The notes beneath the pieces were generated by a model. That model did not search any database. It saw only the letters and a program-made list of their open reading frames with translations, and was not told the origin of the DNA. From Paracoccaceae bacterium (GTDB taxonomy: Bacteria; Pseudomonadota; Alphaproteobacteria; Rhodobacterales; Rhodobacteraceae): 42,218 nucleotides of DNA. Shown piece after piece: positions 16,757 through 24,569 of this stretch (position 1 is its first letter; every line of letters starts with the position of its first letter). The stretch is taken from the NCBI GenBank assembly GCA_024226455.1, contig JAAELR010000246.1, forward strand, positions 1 through 42,218, read 5' to 3'. A program made the position numbers and the translations under genes.

Positions 16757-17143
16757 CTATTCGCGCATCTCGCCGATCTTTGCAATCTCCTCGCCGGTCA
16801 TCTCTTCCAGCCGCCTGATCTGTCCGATCCGCATCTGGGCGAAGGTGGCCAATATCCGGTTGATCCGCGACTGGTACCCCCGACCCATCGCGCGGTAGAA
16901 TTTCGCCACCGATGTATCCAGCAGTAAGGTCACCTTCACCTTTGCCTCATCCACGTCGATGTCCTTTTCAAGCGTGTCCCAGGCCTCTGGCACCAGCGAC
17001 TGGACGTGATAGTCGAACGGCTCCTCTTGCTTGACCTGATGGCCGTAAAGACGCAGGCGCTCGAAATAGAGCCGCTGGGTCCTGGTCAGGGCGGAGCGCC
17101 GGGCCATGCGACCGACGGATGGGCGATGGGGGTTGGCTGGCAT
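16757..17143 (-). CDS. BrnA-like antitoxin-family protein, orphan
   Basis: The 128-residue protein ends with the BrnA pattern KVKVTLLLDTSVAKFYRAMGRGYQSRINRILATF (about 68-102). This is a ribbon-helix-helix-like fold in which the strand VTLLLD and the GYQSRIN turn are the hallmarks. The N-terminal half is basic (RRSALTRTQRLYFERLRLYGHQ). The ATG at 17143 follows AAGGAG at 7 bp; an internal ATG at 17107 is possible. BrnA normally pairs with the BrnT ribonuclease encoded just upstream, but none is here. It may therefore be a solo DNA-binding regulator. Four phased CCGAC motifs lie in its upstream region. Confidence 0.7.
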   Translation of the reverse strand: MPANPHRPSVGRMARRSALTRTQRLYFERLRLYGHQVKQEEPFDYHVQSLVPEAWDTLEKDIDVDEAKVKVTLLLDTSVAKFYRAMGRGYQSRINRILATFAQMRIGQIRRLEEMTGEEIAKIGEMRE

Positions 17144-17222
17144 CGAATATCTCCTTGGCAATGCGTGTCGAGGAAGATGCCAGAACCCGGTTAACGCCCC
17201 GTTGGGCCACCGCGCGGCGGGT

Positions 17223-17260
17223 CCGACGCAAGTCCGACAAAAGGCCGACGTCTTGCCGAC
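17223..17260. promoter_or_regulatory. Four CCGAC motifs at exact 11-bp spacing
   Basis: CCGAC occurs at 17223, 17234, 17245 and 17256, so all copies lie on one face of the helix. The array lies between the divergent BrnA-like gene and the aminotransferase gene, about 80 bp from each start codon. It looks like a tandem operator for a small oligomerising DNA-binding protein. Confidence 0.5.
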
Positions 17261-17341
17261 ACCGGATTTCGGCGGTTTCACCCACTGGACCTCGCCGCGC
17301 CACGCCCCTAGTCTCGCGCCGGACCACCAGGGGAGGCAGCA

Positions 17342-18205
17342 ATGGCCACCGGCAAGAATATCAAGACCTACTACCAGGGCACCTGGCACGACGGCGACGT
17401 TGCGATCATGCGCGCCGCCGATCACGGCAGCTGGCTTGGCACCACCGTCTTCGACGGCGCCCGGCTGGCCCAGGGCGTGACCCCGGATCTGGAAGCCCAC
17501 TGCGCCCGGGTGAACCGCTCTGCCCAGGCGCTGATGATCCAACCATCTGTTTCCACAGAGGAAATGGTGCAGATCGTGCATGAGGGGTTGAAGCTTTATC
17601 CCGCCGGTACCGCCGTCTATATCCGGCCGATGTACTGGGCGCTCGACGGTGGGCCGATGGGGGTGCTGCCCAAGATCGGACCGACAGGTTTTGCCGTCTG
17701 TCTGGAGGAGATACCCATGGCGCCGCCCGAGGCCACCTCGACGCTGACCACCACGCGTTTTCGCCGCCCGGTGCTGGAAGACGCCGTGGTCAATGCCAAG
17801 GCGGGCTGTCTTTATCCCAACAATGCCAGGATGATAGCCGAGGCTCAGGCCAGGGGATACGGCAACGCGCTGGTCGGTGACGCCATGGGCAACGTGGCCG
17901 AAAGCGCCACGGCGAACGTGTTCATGGTCAAGGATGGAGAGGTCTTCACCCCCATCGGCAACGGCACTTTTCTGACCGGCATCACCCGGGCGCGGCATAT
18001 TTCGAACCTTTCGCTCGACGGTACGCAAGTGCATGAAACCGTTCTGACTTTTGACGATTTCCGCGCCGCAGACGAGGTTTTCATGTCGGGCAACATGATG
18101 AAGGTCACCCCGGTGACAGAGTTCGACGGCACCCACTATCAGGTCGGCCCGGTCACCCGCCGGGTGCGCGAGCTTTATTGGGACTGGGCCCTGTCGGGCG
18201 CCTGA
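17342..18205 (+). CDS. Class IV (fold type IV) aminotransferase, branched-chain-type
   Basis: The 287-residue PLP enzyme has the fold IV features: DHGSWLGTTVFDGAR (about 27-41), the Schiff-base Lys in AVVNAKAGCLYPNNARM (K153), and GNVAESATANVFMVKDG with the Glu that contacts the PLP pyridine nitrogen (E187). FLTGITRARHI follows. It resembles branched-chain aminotransferases but also omega-amine and D-amino acid transaminases of the same fold, so the substrate is open. The ATG follows AGGGGAGG. A C13 run separates it from the next gene. Confidence 0.85.
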   Translation: MATGKNIKTYYQGTWHDGDVAIMRAADHGSWLGTTVFDGARLAQGVTPDLEAHCARVNRSAQALMIQPSVSTEEMVQIVHEGLKLYPAGTAVYIRPMYWALDGGPMGVLPKIGPTGFAVCLEEIPMAPPEATSTLTTTRFRRPVLEDAVVNAKAGCLYPNNARMIAEAQARGYGNALVGDAMGNVAESATANVFMVKDGEVFTPIGNGTFLTGITRARHISNLSLDGTQVHETVLTFDDFRAADEVFMSGNMMKVTPVTEFDGTHYQVGPVTRRVRELYWDWALSGA

Positions 18206-18241
18206 GCCCGACCCGATGCCGCAGACCCGCCCGATCGCCAG

Positions 18242-18254
18242 CCCCCCCCCCCCC
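18242..18254. repeat. C13 homopolymer
   Basis: Thirteen consecutive C lie 37 bp before the start of the universal stress protein gene, in its likely leader or promoter. Length variation by slippage is plausible, as is a sequencing artefact in the exact count. Confidence 0.8.
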
Positions 18255-18290
18255 AGCGCCATGATCCGCGCCTGACCACGGAGACCCCTG

Positions 18291-18746
18291 ATGCGTAAAT
18301 TCCTAGTCGTGCTGGATGACAGCCGCGAATGCCTGAACGCCATGCGTTTTGCGTCGATGCGGGCGACGAATACCGGCGGCGGCGTGCAGGTCCTGTCGAT
18401 CATCCCGCCCGAGGAATTCCAGCACTGGATCGGCGTCGGCAACATCATGCGCGAGGAGGCCCGCGAGCGGGTGCACGCGCATTTCGAGGTCTTCGCCAAG
18501 TGGATGCGCGACAAGCAGGGTATCGACCCCGAACTGGTGATCCGCGAGGGCGAACCGGTGCCCGAGATATTGGCGCAGATACGGGAAGACGCCGAGATCG
18601 GGGTGCTGGTTCTGGGGGCCGGCACCGACAAGGCCGGGCCGGGGCCTCTGGTCAGCCAGCTCAGCCGGACATCGGGCTCGCTGCCGGTGCCGATCACCAT
18701 CGTGCCGGGCGAGTTGTCCAAAGACCGTCTGGAAGCGGTGACCTGA
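18291..18746 (+). CDS. Universal stress protein (UspA family)
   Basis: The 151-residue cytosolic protein has the UspA fold: MRKFLVVLDDSREC with the Asp of the nucleotide site, a helix of AMRFASMRA type, VQVLSIIPP, a long helix (EEARERVHAHFEVFAKWMRD), VIREGEPVPEILAQI and IGVLVLGAG. The usual ATP loop G-x2-G-x9-G-S is imperfect here (GAGTDKAGPG, then SGSLPVPITIV), so nucleotide binding is uncertain. GGAG precedes the ATG. In Rhodobacteraceae a gene like this is often found ahead of nfuA, as here. Confidence 0.9.
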   Translation: MRKFLVVLDDSRECLNAMRFASMRATNTGGGVQVLSIIPPEEFQHWIGVGNIMREEARERVHAHFEVFAKWMRDKQGIDPELVIREGEPVPEILAQIREDAEIGVLVLGAGTDKAGPGPLVSQLSRTSGSLPVPITIVPGELSKDRLEAVT

Positions 18747-18925
18747 CGCCTCTGGTGCCGGATGCCCTGGCCGGGGCATACCTGTAACCAACGGAAAACA
18801 AACATGTTACCTTTGACGGCTGTCTGATCGGGGCATCTTCCTAGCCTGATTTGGAACCGTTCCAGTTCCTTGACAACAAGTCCCCGGGCCCTCATATCGG
18901 GCACGGCAAGAAGGACCAAAACGCG

Positions 18926-19486
18926 ATGTTCATCCAAACCGAATCCACGCCGAACCCGGCGACGCTGAAATTCCTGCCCGGGCAGGCCGTTCTGGATGCC
19001 GGGACGGCGGATTTTCCGTCGCAGGACAGCGCCGGCGCATCGCCCCTGGCCCAGCGCATCTTTGCGGTGGAAGGGGTAGCGGGCGTATTCCTGGGTACCG
19101 ATTTCGTCACCGTTACCAAGGCCGAAACCGTCGCCTGGGAGCATCTGAAGCCCTCGATCCTGGGCGCCGTGATGGAGCATTACCAGTCGGGCCAGCCTGC
19201 GATCGCCGGAGATGCGGGCAGCGGCGGCCATGCCGAGCATGACGGCGAGGACAGCGGCATCGTCAACCAGATCAAGGAACTGCTGGACACCCGCGTACGC
19301 CCCGCCGTGGCGCAGGATGGCGGTGACATCACCTTTCACGGGTTCGAGCGCGGCGTCGTCTATCTGCACATGCAGGGCGCCTGCGCCGGGTGCCCCTCGT
19401 CGACGCTGACGCTGAAGATGGGCATCGAGAACCTGCTGCGCCACTTCATTCCCGAAGTGACCGAGGTGCGCCCGGTCGCCGTCTGA
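18926..19486 (+). CDS. nfuA: NfuA-type iron-sulfur cluster carrier
   Basis: The 186-residue protein has an N-terminal Nfu_N domain (FIQTESTPNPATLKFLPG, about 2-90) and a linker rich in Gly, His and Asp. The C-terminal NifU-like domain (about 112-186) has its CxxC cluster site in GACAGCPSST (C153, C156). It carries a 4Fe-4S cluster between subunits and delivers it to client enzymes in the cytosol. The ATG at 18926 follows AAGGA. The open frame up to 18851 has no family similarity. Two genes for tRNA and ribosome modification follow closely. Confidence 0.95.
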   Translation: MFIQTESTPNPATLKFLPGQAVLDAGTADFPSQDSAGASPLAQRIFAVEGVAGVFLGTDFVTVTKAETVAWEHLKPSILGAVMEHYQSGQPAIAGDAGSGGHAEHDGEDSGIVNQIKELLDTRVRPAVAQDGGDITFHGFERGVVYLHMQGACAGCPSSTLTLKMGIENLLRHFIPEVTEVRPVAV

Positions 19487-19502
19487 GCGACGGCGCAAGC
19501 CG

Positions 19503-20162
19503 ATGTCGTCTGTTCCGCTGGCCCTTGGCTTCGACACGTCGGCCGCGCATTGCGCGGCCGTTTTGCTGCGGGGCGGGGCGGTTCTGGCGCATCGGTTCGA
19601 GGAGTTGGCGAGGGGGCAGGCCGAGCGGTTGATGCCTTTGCTGCAAGAGGTGCTGGCCGAAGGCGGCGCCGAATGGGGCGACCTCGCAGTGCTGGGCGTC
19701 GGCGTCGGCCCGGGCAATTTCACCGGCATACGCATCTCGGTGTCGGCGGCGCGCGGGCTGGCGCTGGGGCTGGGTATCCCCGCGGTGGGGGTTTCGACGC
19801 TGGAGGCCATGGCGCTGGACGCCAGCAGATCCGTGCTTTGCAGTGTCGATGCAAGGCGTGGAATGTACTATGTGCAGCTCTTCAACTCTGGCCGGCAAAG
19901 TGTCCCGGCCTTGTGCAGTTTCAAGGACATACCGTGGCCGAACCCCCGCGCCGAAGTGGCGGTGATGGGGCACAACGCGCGCGAACTGGCCGATGTGACC
20001 GGAGGGCCGGTTCTGCATCCGGTCCATCCCCTGGCAGAGGCCATCGCGCGACGGGCACTGCGCCGGATGCACAATGTTACCTTGCAGCGGCCCGCCCCGC
20101 TTTACCTGCGCCCTGCCGATGCCGCCCCGCCGCGTCAGGCACCGCCGGCAATCCTGCCGTGA
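19503..20162 (+). CDS. tsaB: tRNA threonylcarbamoyladenosine biosynthesis protein TsaB
   Basis: The 219-residue protein shows the ASKHA-fold N terminus of TsaB: LGFDTSAAHCAAVLL (about 8-22), LMPLLQEVL and GVGVGPGNFTGIRISVSAARGLALGL (about 66-91). TsaB is the catalytically inactive partner that dimerises with TsaD in the complex making t6A37 of ANN-decoding tRNAs. Its stop overlaps the GTG start of rimI (GTGA), so both are translationally coupled; this tsaB-rimI order is widespread. It starts 16 bp after nfuA. Confidence 0.95.
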   Translation: MSSVPLALGFDTSAAHCAAVLLRGGAVLAHRFEELARGQAERLMPLLQEVLAEGGAEWGDLAVLGVGVGPGNFTGIRISVSAARGLALGLGIPAVGVSTLEAMALDASRSVLCSVDARRGMYYVQLFNSGRQSVPALCSFKDIPWPNPRAEVAVMGHNARELADVTGGPVLHPVHPLAEAIARRALRRMHNVTLQRPAPLYLRPADAAPPRQAPPAILP

Positions 20163-20578
20163 CGCCCGACGACCTGGCGGATCTGCACGCGCGCTCTTTC
20201 ACCGTGCCCCGGCCCTTCACGGCGCAGGAATTTGCCTCTTTCTTGCAGAATTCCTCTTGCTTTGTGACCGAAAGGGCGCACGGCTTTGCCCTGGGCCGGG
20301 TGATCGCCGACGAGGCGGAACTGCTGACCATCGCGGTCGAGCCCAGCCAGCGGCGCCGGGGATTCGGGTCGGGTTTGCTGCAGGCGTTTCACCACACCGC
20401 CCGGGCTCGGGGCGCTGCCCGCGTGTTTCTGGAGGTCGCCGCCGACAACACCGGCGCGATTGGCCTTTATCTCGGGGCCGGCTATCTGAAGTGCGGGCAG
20501 CGCAAGGATTACTACCGATACCCCGACGGCAGACGCGAAGACGCCCTGGTAATGCAGCGTTCGCTGACCGCCGAATGA
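20159..20578 (+). CDS. rimI: Ribosomal protein/GNAT N-acetyltransferase RimI
   Basis: The 139-residue GNAT protein has the acetyl-CoA loop QRRRGFGSGLL (R/Q-x2-G-x-G/A), ELLTIAVEPSQ before it, and EVAADNTGAIGLYLGAGY after it, as in RimI. RimI acetylates the N-terminal alanine of ribosomal protein S18 and other proteins. The start is GTG at 20159, overlapping the tsaB stop by 4 bp; there is no ATG in this frame at the right place. It ends the nfuA-tsaB-rimI group. Confidence 0.9.
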   Translation: MTPDDLADLHARSFTVPRPFTAQEFASFLQNSSCFVTERAHGFALGRVIADEAELLTIAVEPSQRRRGFGSGLLQAFHHTARARGAARVFLEVAADNTGAIGLYLGAGYLKCGQRKDYYRYPDGRREDALVMQRSLTAE

Positions 20579-20621
20579 CCCAGCGTCACCCCGGCGATCC
20601 TGCCATTTGGTCAGAAAGCTA

Positions 20622-20671
20622 TTGACCCCTTTCCCCGGCTCGGTCCTAATCGCCCAATCACTTCGAGTGAT
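20622..20671 (+). promoter_or_regulatory. Promoter and palindromic operator of the nucleoside uptake operon
   Basis: A -35 TTGACC (20622-20627) and a -10-like CCTAAT (20645-20650) are 17 bp apart. A perfect palindrome, ATCACT-TCG-AGTGAT (20657-20671), covers the expected transcription start. This suggests repression by an unidentified dimeric regulator, perhaps responding to purines. Confidence 0.5.
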
Positions 20672-20734
20672 CTGCTCGCATTTCCGGGTGCTGCCGGACA
20701 AACCGGCCACCCATGTCCAACTGGGAGAGGTTAT

Positions 20735-21730
20735 ATGACCCTGATGCAGAAGTTTCTTGGCGCCGGGGCGGCGCTTGCGCTGTCGACCACCGCGGCGCTG
20801 GCAGAGCCTGGCCTGATCATCGATCTGGGCGGCAAGTTCGACAAGTCGTTCAACGAAGCCGCCTATGGCGGCGCCGTGCGCTGGATGGAAGAGACCGGCG
20901 GCACCTATATCGAGACCGAGCTGCAGTCAGAGGCGCAGCGCGAACAGAACATGCGCAAGATGGCTGAACGCGGCGCCAACCCGATCGTGGTTCTGGGCTT
21001 CGCCAACGCCTCGACCATCGAAAAGGTCGCCCCGGACTATCCCGACACCAAGTTCGCCATCATTGATGTGAACTGGCTCGACATCCCGAATGTGCGTCAG
21101 ATCGCCTTCTCGGAACATGAAGGCAGCTATCTGGTCGGCATGATGGCCGCCATGGCCTCGGAATCGGGTACCGTCAGCTTTGTCGGCGGCATGGATATTC
21201 CGCTGATCAGCCGGTTTGCCTGCGGATATGTGCAGGGCGTCAAGGCGGTGAACCCCGATGCCACCGTGATCCAGAACATGACCGGCACCACTCCGGCAGC
21301 CTGGAATGACCCGGTCAAGGGTGGCGAGATCACCCGCACCCAGATCAGCCAGGGTTCCGACGTGGTCTATGCCGCCGCGGGCGGCACCGGCGTGGGCGTT
21401 CTGCAGGCGGCGGCGGATGCCGGCATCCTGTCGATCGGTGTCGACAGCAACCAGAACTACATGCATCCCGGCCAGGTCCTGACCTCGATGACAAAGCACG
21501 TCGACAACGCGACCTACGAGACCTTCAAGAACGGTGTCGAAGGGTTCGAGGCCGGAGTCGTGATCATGGACCTGTCGACCGACGGCATCGGCTATGCGGT
21601 TGACGAGCACAACGCGTCGCTGGTCAGCGACGAGATGACGGCGGCCGTCGAAGAGGCGAAGGCCAAGATCATTGCTGGCGAGATTGTGGTGCACAACTAC
21701 ACCACCGACGACAACTGCCCGGTCGAGTGA
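20735..21730 (+). CDS. BMP-family substrate-binding protein of a nucleoside ABC transporter
   Basis: The 331-residue protein has a signal peptide (about 1-23, AALA before E). The BMP (PnrA-like) fold follows: LIIDLGGKFDKSFNEAAYGGA, VVLGFANASTIEKVAPDYPDTKFAIID, EGSYLVGMMAAMAS and VVYAAAGGTGVGVLQAA with GVDSNQ. Such proteins bind purine nucleosides in the periplasm. It is the first gene of an operon with one ATPase, two permeases and a purine nucleoside phosphorylase, which supports a nucleoside substrate. GGGAGAGG precedes the ATG. Confidence 0.9.
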   Translation: MTLMQKFLGAGAALALSTTAALAEPGLIIDLGGKFDKSFNEAAYGGAVRWMEETGGTYIETELQSEAQREQNMRKMAERGANPIVVLGFANASTIEKVAPDYPDTKFAIIDVNWLDIPNVRQIAFSEHEGSYLVGMMAAMASESGTVSFVGGMDIPLISRFACGYVQGVKAVNPDATVIQNMTGTTPAAWNDPVKGGEITRTQISQGSDVVYAAAGGTGVGVLQAAADAGILSIGVDSNQNYMHPGQVLTSMTKHVDNATYETFKNGVEGFEAGVVIMDLSTDGIGYAVDEHNASLVSDEMTAAVEEAKAKIIAGEIVVHNYTTDDNCPVE

Positions 21731-21763
21731 TCCGATAGCTTAGCCGCGAAGGGAAAAAACGAG

Positions 21764-21946
21764 ATGAGCGATGAGCAATCGTTGAAGAACTTCTTCGCGA
21801 CCTGGCGAGAAAATGAGGCCGATGGCCGGGCGGTGCTGGCCGCCCCGGCCATCGGTGATGGTTTCCACTATGCCAATCCGCATGTGCCAGAGCCGATCAC
21901 GTCAGCCAAGGCGATGCCGGGTATTCCGGGCAGGGGTGCGCAATGA
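21764..21946 (+). CDS. Small protein, possible SnoaL/NTF2-like remnant
   Basis: This 60-residue ORF sits between the binding-protein and ATPase genes; its stop overlaps the ATPase ATG (ATGA), so it is positioned to couple translation. The sequence LKNFFATWRENEADGRAVLAAPAIGDGFHYANPHVPEPI resembles the first helices and strand of SnoaL/NTF2-like domains, whose full length is about 110-130 residues. It could be a truncated remnant kept as a translational leader, or a real small protein. The AAGGG-type site before 21764 supports translation. No known partner is recognised. Confidence 0.45.
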   Translation: MSDEQSLKNFFATWRENEADGRAVLAAPAIGDGFHYANPHVPEPITSAKAMPGIPGRGAQ

Positions 21947-23475
21947 CAGCTCCAGCCATCGAATTGAAAGGCATTTCCAAGGCCTTCGGGCCGGTTCAGG
22001 CCAACAAGAACATCGACATCCGGGTGATGCCGGGCACCATTCACGGCATCATCGGCGAGAACGGTGCCGGCAAATCGACCCTGATGTCGATCCTTTATGG
22101 CTTTTACCAGGCCGACAACGGCGCGATATTCATCAACGGTGAAGAGACCCATATTCGCGAACCGCTGCAGGCCATCGGTGCGGGCATCGGCATGGTCTTC
22201 CAGCATTTCAAGCTGGTGCAGAATTTCACCGTACTGGAAAACATCATCCTCGGCGCCGAGGACGGCGCCCTGCTGCGCCCGTCGCTGGCCAAGGCCCGCA
22301 AGGAACTGAAGCGGCTGGCCGAGGAATATGAGCTGAACGTAGATCCCGACGCGCTGATCGAAGAGATCGGCGTCGGCATGCAGCAGCGCATCGAAATTCT
22401 CAAGGCGCTCTACCGCCATGCCGATATCCTGATCCTCGATGAGCCGACCGGCGTGCTGACCCCGGCCGAGGCCGACCACCTGTTCCGCATCCTGGTGGGC
22501 CTGAAGGAACAGGGCAAGACCATCGTCTTCATCACTCACAAGCTGCGCGAGATCATGGAGATCACCGACGATGTTAGCGTCATGCGGCGCGGCGAGATGG
22601 TGGCGACGGTTCAGACCGCCGAGACTAGCCCCGAGCAGCTGGCAGAGCTGATGGTGGGCCGCAAGGTACTGCTACGCGTCGACAAGAAGCCGGCGACGCC
22701 GGGCGACACGGTGCTTGAGGTCGAGAACCTGCGCGTCGTCGACGATGACAAGGTCGAGCGGCTGAAGGGGGTTTCGCTGAATGTGCGTGCCGGAGAGATC
22801 CTCGGTATCGCCGGGGTCTCGGGCAACGGCCAGTCGGAACTGCTGGAAGTGCTGGGCGGTTTCAGCACCGCGACCGGCACGATCCGGGTCAACGGCGAGC
22901 CGCTGGACCTGACCGGCCACCATTCCGATGGCCAGTCGCGCCGCGCCCGCGGCATCGCGCATGTGCCAGAAGACCGCCAGCACCTGGGCCTGATCATGGA
23001 CTATTTCGCCTGGGAGAACATGGTCTTCGGCTATCACCACGACCCGGCCTACCAAAAGAACCGGCTGCTGATGGACAACGCCGCCATCCGCGCCGAGACC
23101 GAGACCAGGATGCAGGAGTTCGACGTGCGCCCGCCGAACCCGCGGCTGCAGGCCAAGAATTTTTCCGGCGGCAACCAGCAAAAGCTGGTGCTGGCGCGCG
23201 AGATGACCCGGGCGCCAAAGCTGCTGCTGGTCGGCCAGCCGACCCGTGGCGTGGATATCGGCGCCATCGAGTTCATCCACCAGCACATCATCGACCTGCG
23301 CGATCAGGGCGTGGCGATCCTGCTGGTCAGCGTCGAACTGGACGAGATCATGTCGCTGTCGGACCGCATTGCGGTGATGTTCGACGGGCAGATCATGGGA
23401 GAGCGCATGCCGGGCGATACCGATGAGCGTGAACTGGGCCTGCTGATGGCCGGCGTCAGCGGGGAGGCAGCCTGA
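21943..23475 (+). CDS. Nucleoside ABC transporter, duplicated ATP-binding subunit
   Basis: The 510-residue protein has two ABC domains, as in sugar/nucleoside importers of the RbsA/YufO type. Domain 1 has Walker A GENGAGKST, then IGVGMQQRIEILKALYR and ILDEPTGVLTPAE. Domain 2 has the degenerate GVSGNGQSELL, then FSGGNQQKLVLAREM and VGQPTRGVDIGAIEFI, where Asp/Glu of Walker B are changed (LLLVGQPT). Thus site 1 has a weak signature and site 2 a weak Walker B, the normal asymmetry of this subfamily. It powers uptake with the two permeases. Its end overlaps the next start (TGATG). Confidence 0.95.
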   Translation: MTAPAIELKGISKAFGPVQANKNIDIRVMPGTIHGIIGENGAGKSTLMSILYGFYQADNGAIFINGEETHIREPLQAIGAGIGMVFQHFKLVQNFTVLENIILGAEDGALLRPSLAKARKELKRLAEEYELNVDPDALIEEIGVGMQQRIEILKALYRHADILILDEPTGVLTPAEADHLFRILVGLKEQGKTIVFITHKLREIMEITDDVSVMRRGEMVATVQTAETSPEQLAELMVGRKVLLRVDKKPATPGDTVLEVENLRVVDDDKVERLKGVSLNVRAGEILGIAGVSGNGQSELLEVLGGFSTATGTIRVNGEPLDLTGHHSDGQSRRARGIAHVPEDRQHLGLIMDYFAWENMVFGYHHDPAYQKNRLLMDNAAIRAETETRMQEFDVRPPNPRLQAKNFSGGNQQKLVLAREMTRAPKLLLVGQPTRGVDIGAIEFIHQHIIDLRDQGVAILLVSVELDEIMSLSDRIAVMFDGQIMGERMPGDTDERELGLLMAGVSGEAA

Positions 23476-24569
23476 TGGACAAGATACCGAAATGGGTCGA
23501 TATCGCGCTGATCCCGCTGATCAACCTCTTCCTGGCCCTCGTCGTTTCGGGCCTCGTGGTGCTTTATATCGGCGAGAACCCGTTCGTTGCGATGAAGATC
23601 CTGGTCAACGGCGCCGTGGGCTCGACCTATGCATGGAGCTATACGCTCTACTACGCCACCAACTTCATTTTCACCGGCCTCGCCGTCGCCGTGTCGTTCC
23701 AGGCGCGGCTGTTCAATATCGGTGGCGAGGGGCAGGCGGCAATCGGCGGGCTGGGCGTGGCGCTGGTCTGTCTGGCCGTGCCCTGGCCGCACTGGATCAT
23801 GGCGCTGCCGTTCGCGATTCTGGGCGGCGCAGTCTTCGGCGCGGCCTGGGCGGCGATCCCGGCATATCTGCAGGCCCGGCGCGGCAGCCATATCGTGATC
23901 ACCACGATCATGTTCAACTATATCTCCTCGGCGGTGATGATCTATCTGCTGGTCAACGTGATGAAGCGCAAGGGCAGCATGAACCCCGAATCCGCGCCAT
24001 TTCCGGACGGAACCACGCTGCCTCGTGCCTTTGATGTCGCTGGCTGGTTCGGGCTGCCGTTCTCTCGCGGCCCGTTGAACGTCACCTTCATCATCGCACT
24101 GTTGTGCTGCCTGCTGGTCTACCTGCTGATCTGGCGCACCCGGCTGGGCTATCAGATCCGGGCCTTTGGGCATTCAGAGTCTGCGGCGCTTTACGCAGGC
24201 ATTCCACCGTTCAAGATCACCATGCTGACCATGCTGATCTCTGGCGGGCTGGCGGGGATGCTGGGCATCAACGCGGTGATGGGCGAGGCGCAGCGGCTGG
24301 TCACCGACCCGGTGCAGGGTGCTGGCTTTGTCGGCATCGCCGTGGCGCTGATGGGCCGGTCCCACCCCTTGGGCGTGTTGCTGGCCGCATTGCTGTTCGG
24401 CATGCTCTATCAGGGAGGTGGCGAGCTGGAATATGAAATCAAAGGGATCAGCCGCGAGATGATCCTGGTCATTCAGGCGCTGGTGATCCTGTTCACCGGA
24501 GCGCTGGACAACATGGTGCGCATGCCGGTTGAAAGACTGTTCCTGCGGCTCAGAAAGGGGTCTGCCTGA
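23475..24569 (+). CDS. Nucleoside ABC transporter permease 1
   Basis: The 364-residue permease of the BPD_transp_2 (branched-chain amino acid/ribose) type has about nine or ten hydrophobic segments. The family loop AFGHSESAALYAGIPPFKITMLTMLISGGLAGMLGI is the EAA-like coupling region. An N-terminal helix starts right after WVDIALIPLINL. Both ends overlap neighbours by one base (TGATG), so it is translated in step with the ATPase and the second permease. It forms the inner-membrane channel with that permease. Confidence 0.95.
   Translation: MDKIPKWVDIALIPLINLFLALVVSGLVVLYIGENPFVAMKILVNGAVGSTYAWSYTLYYATNFIFTGLAVAVSFQARLFNIGGEGQAAIGGLGVALVCLAVPWPHWIMALPFAILGGAVFGAAWAAIPAYLQARRGSHIVITTIMFNYISSAVMIYLLVNVMKRKGSMNPESAPFPDGTTLPRAFDVAGWFGLPFSRGPLNVTFIIALLCCLLVYLLIWRTRLGYQIRAFGHSESAALYAGIPPFKITMLTMLISGGLAGMLGINAVMGEAQRLVTDPVQGAGFVGIAVALMGRSHPLGVLLAALLFGMLYQGGGELEYEIKGISREMILVIQALVILFTGALDNMVRMPVERLFLRLRKGSA

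Noticed and set aside
18762-18779. ATGCCC/GGGCAT hairpin after the universal stress protein gene as a terminator
   Set aside because: The stem is short and there is no T tract; nothing distinguishes it from chance in GC-rich DNA.
16757-19810. 1017-codon minus-strand open frame
   Set aside because: Only its last 128 codons (from 17143) form the BrnA-like protein; the rest is antisense to the aminotransferase, universal stress protein and nfuA genes.
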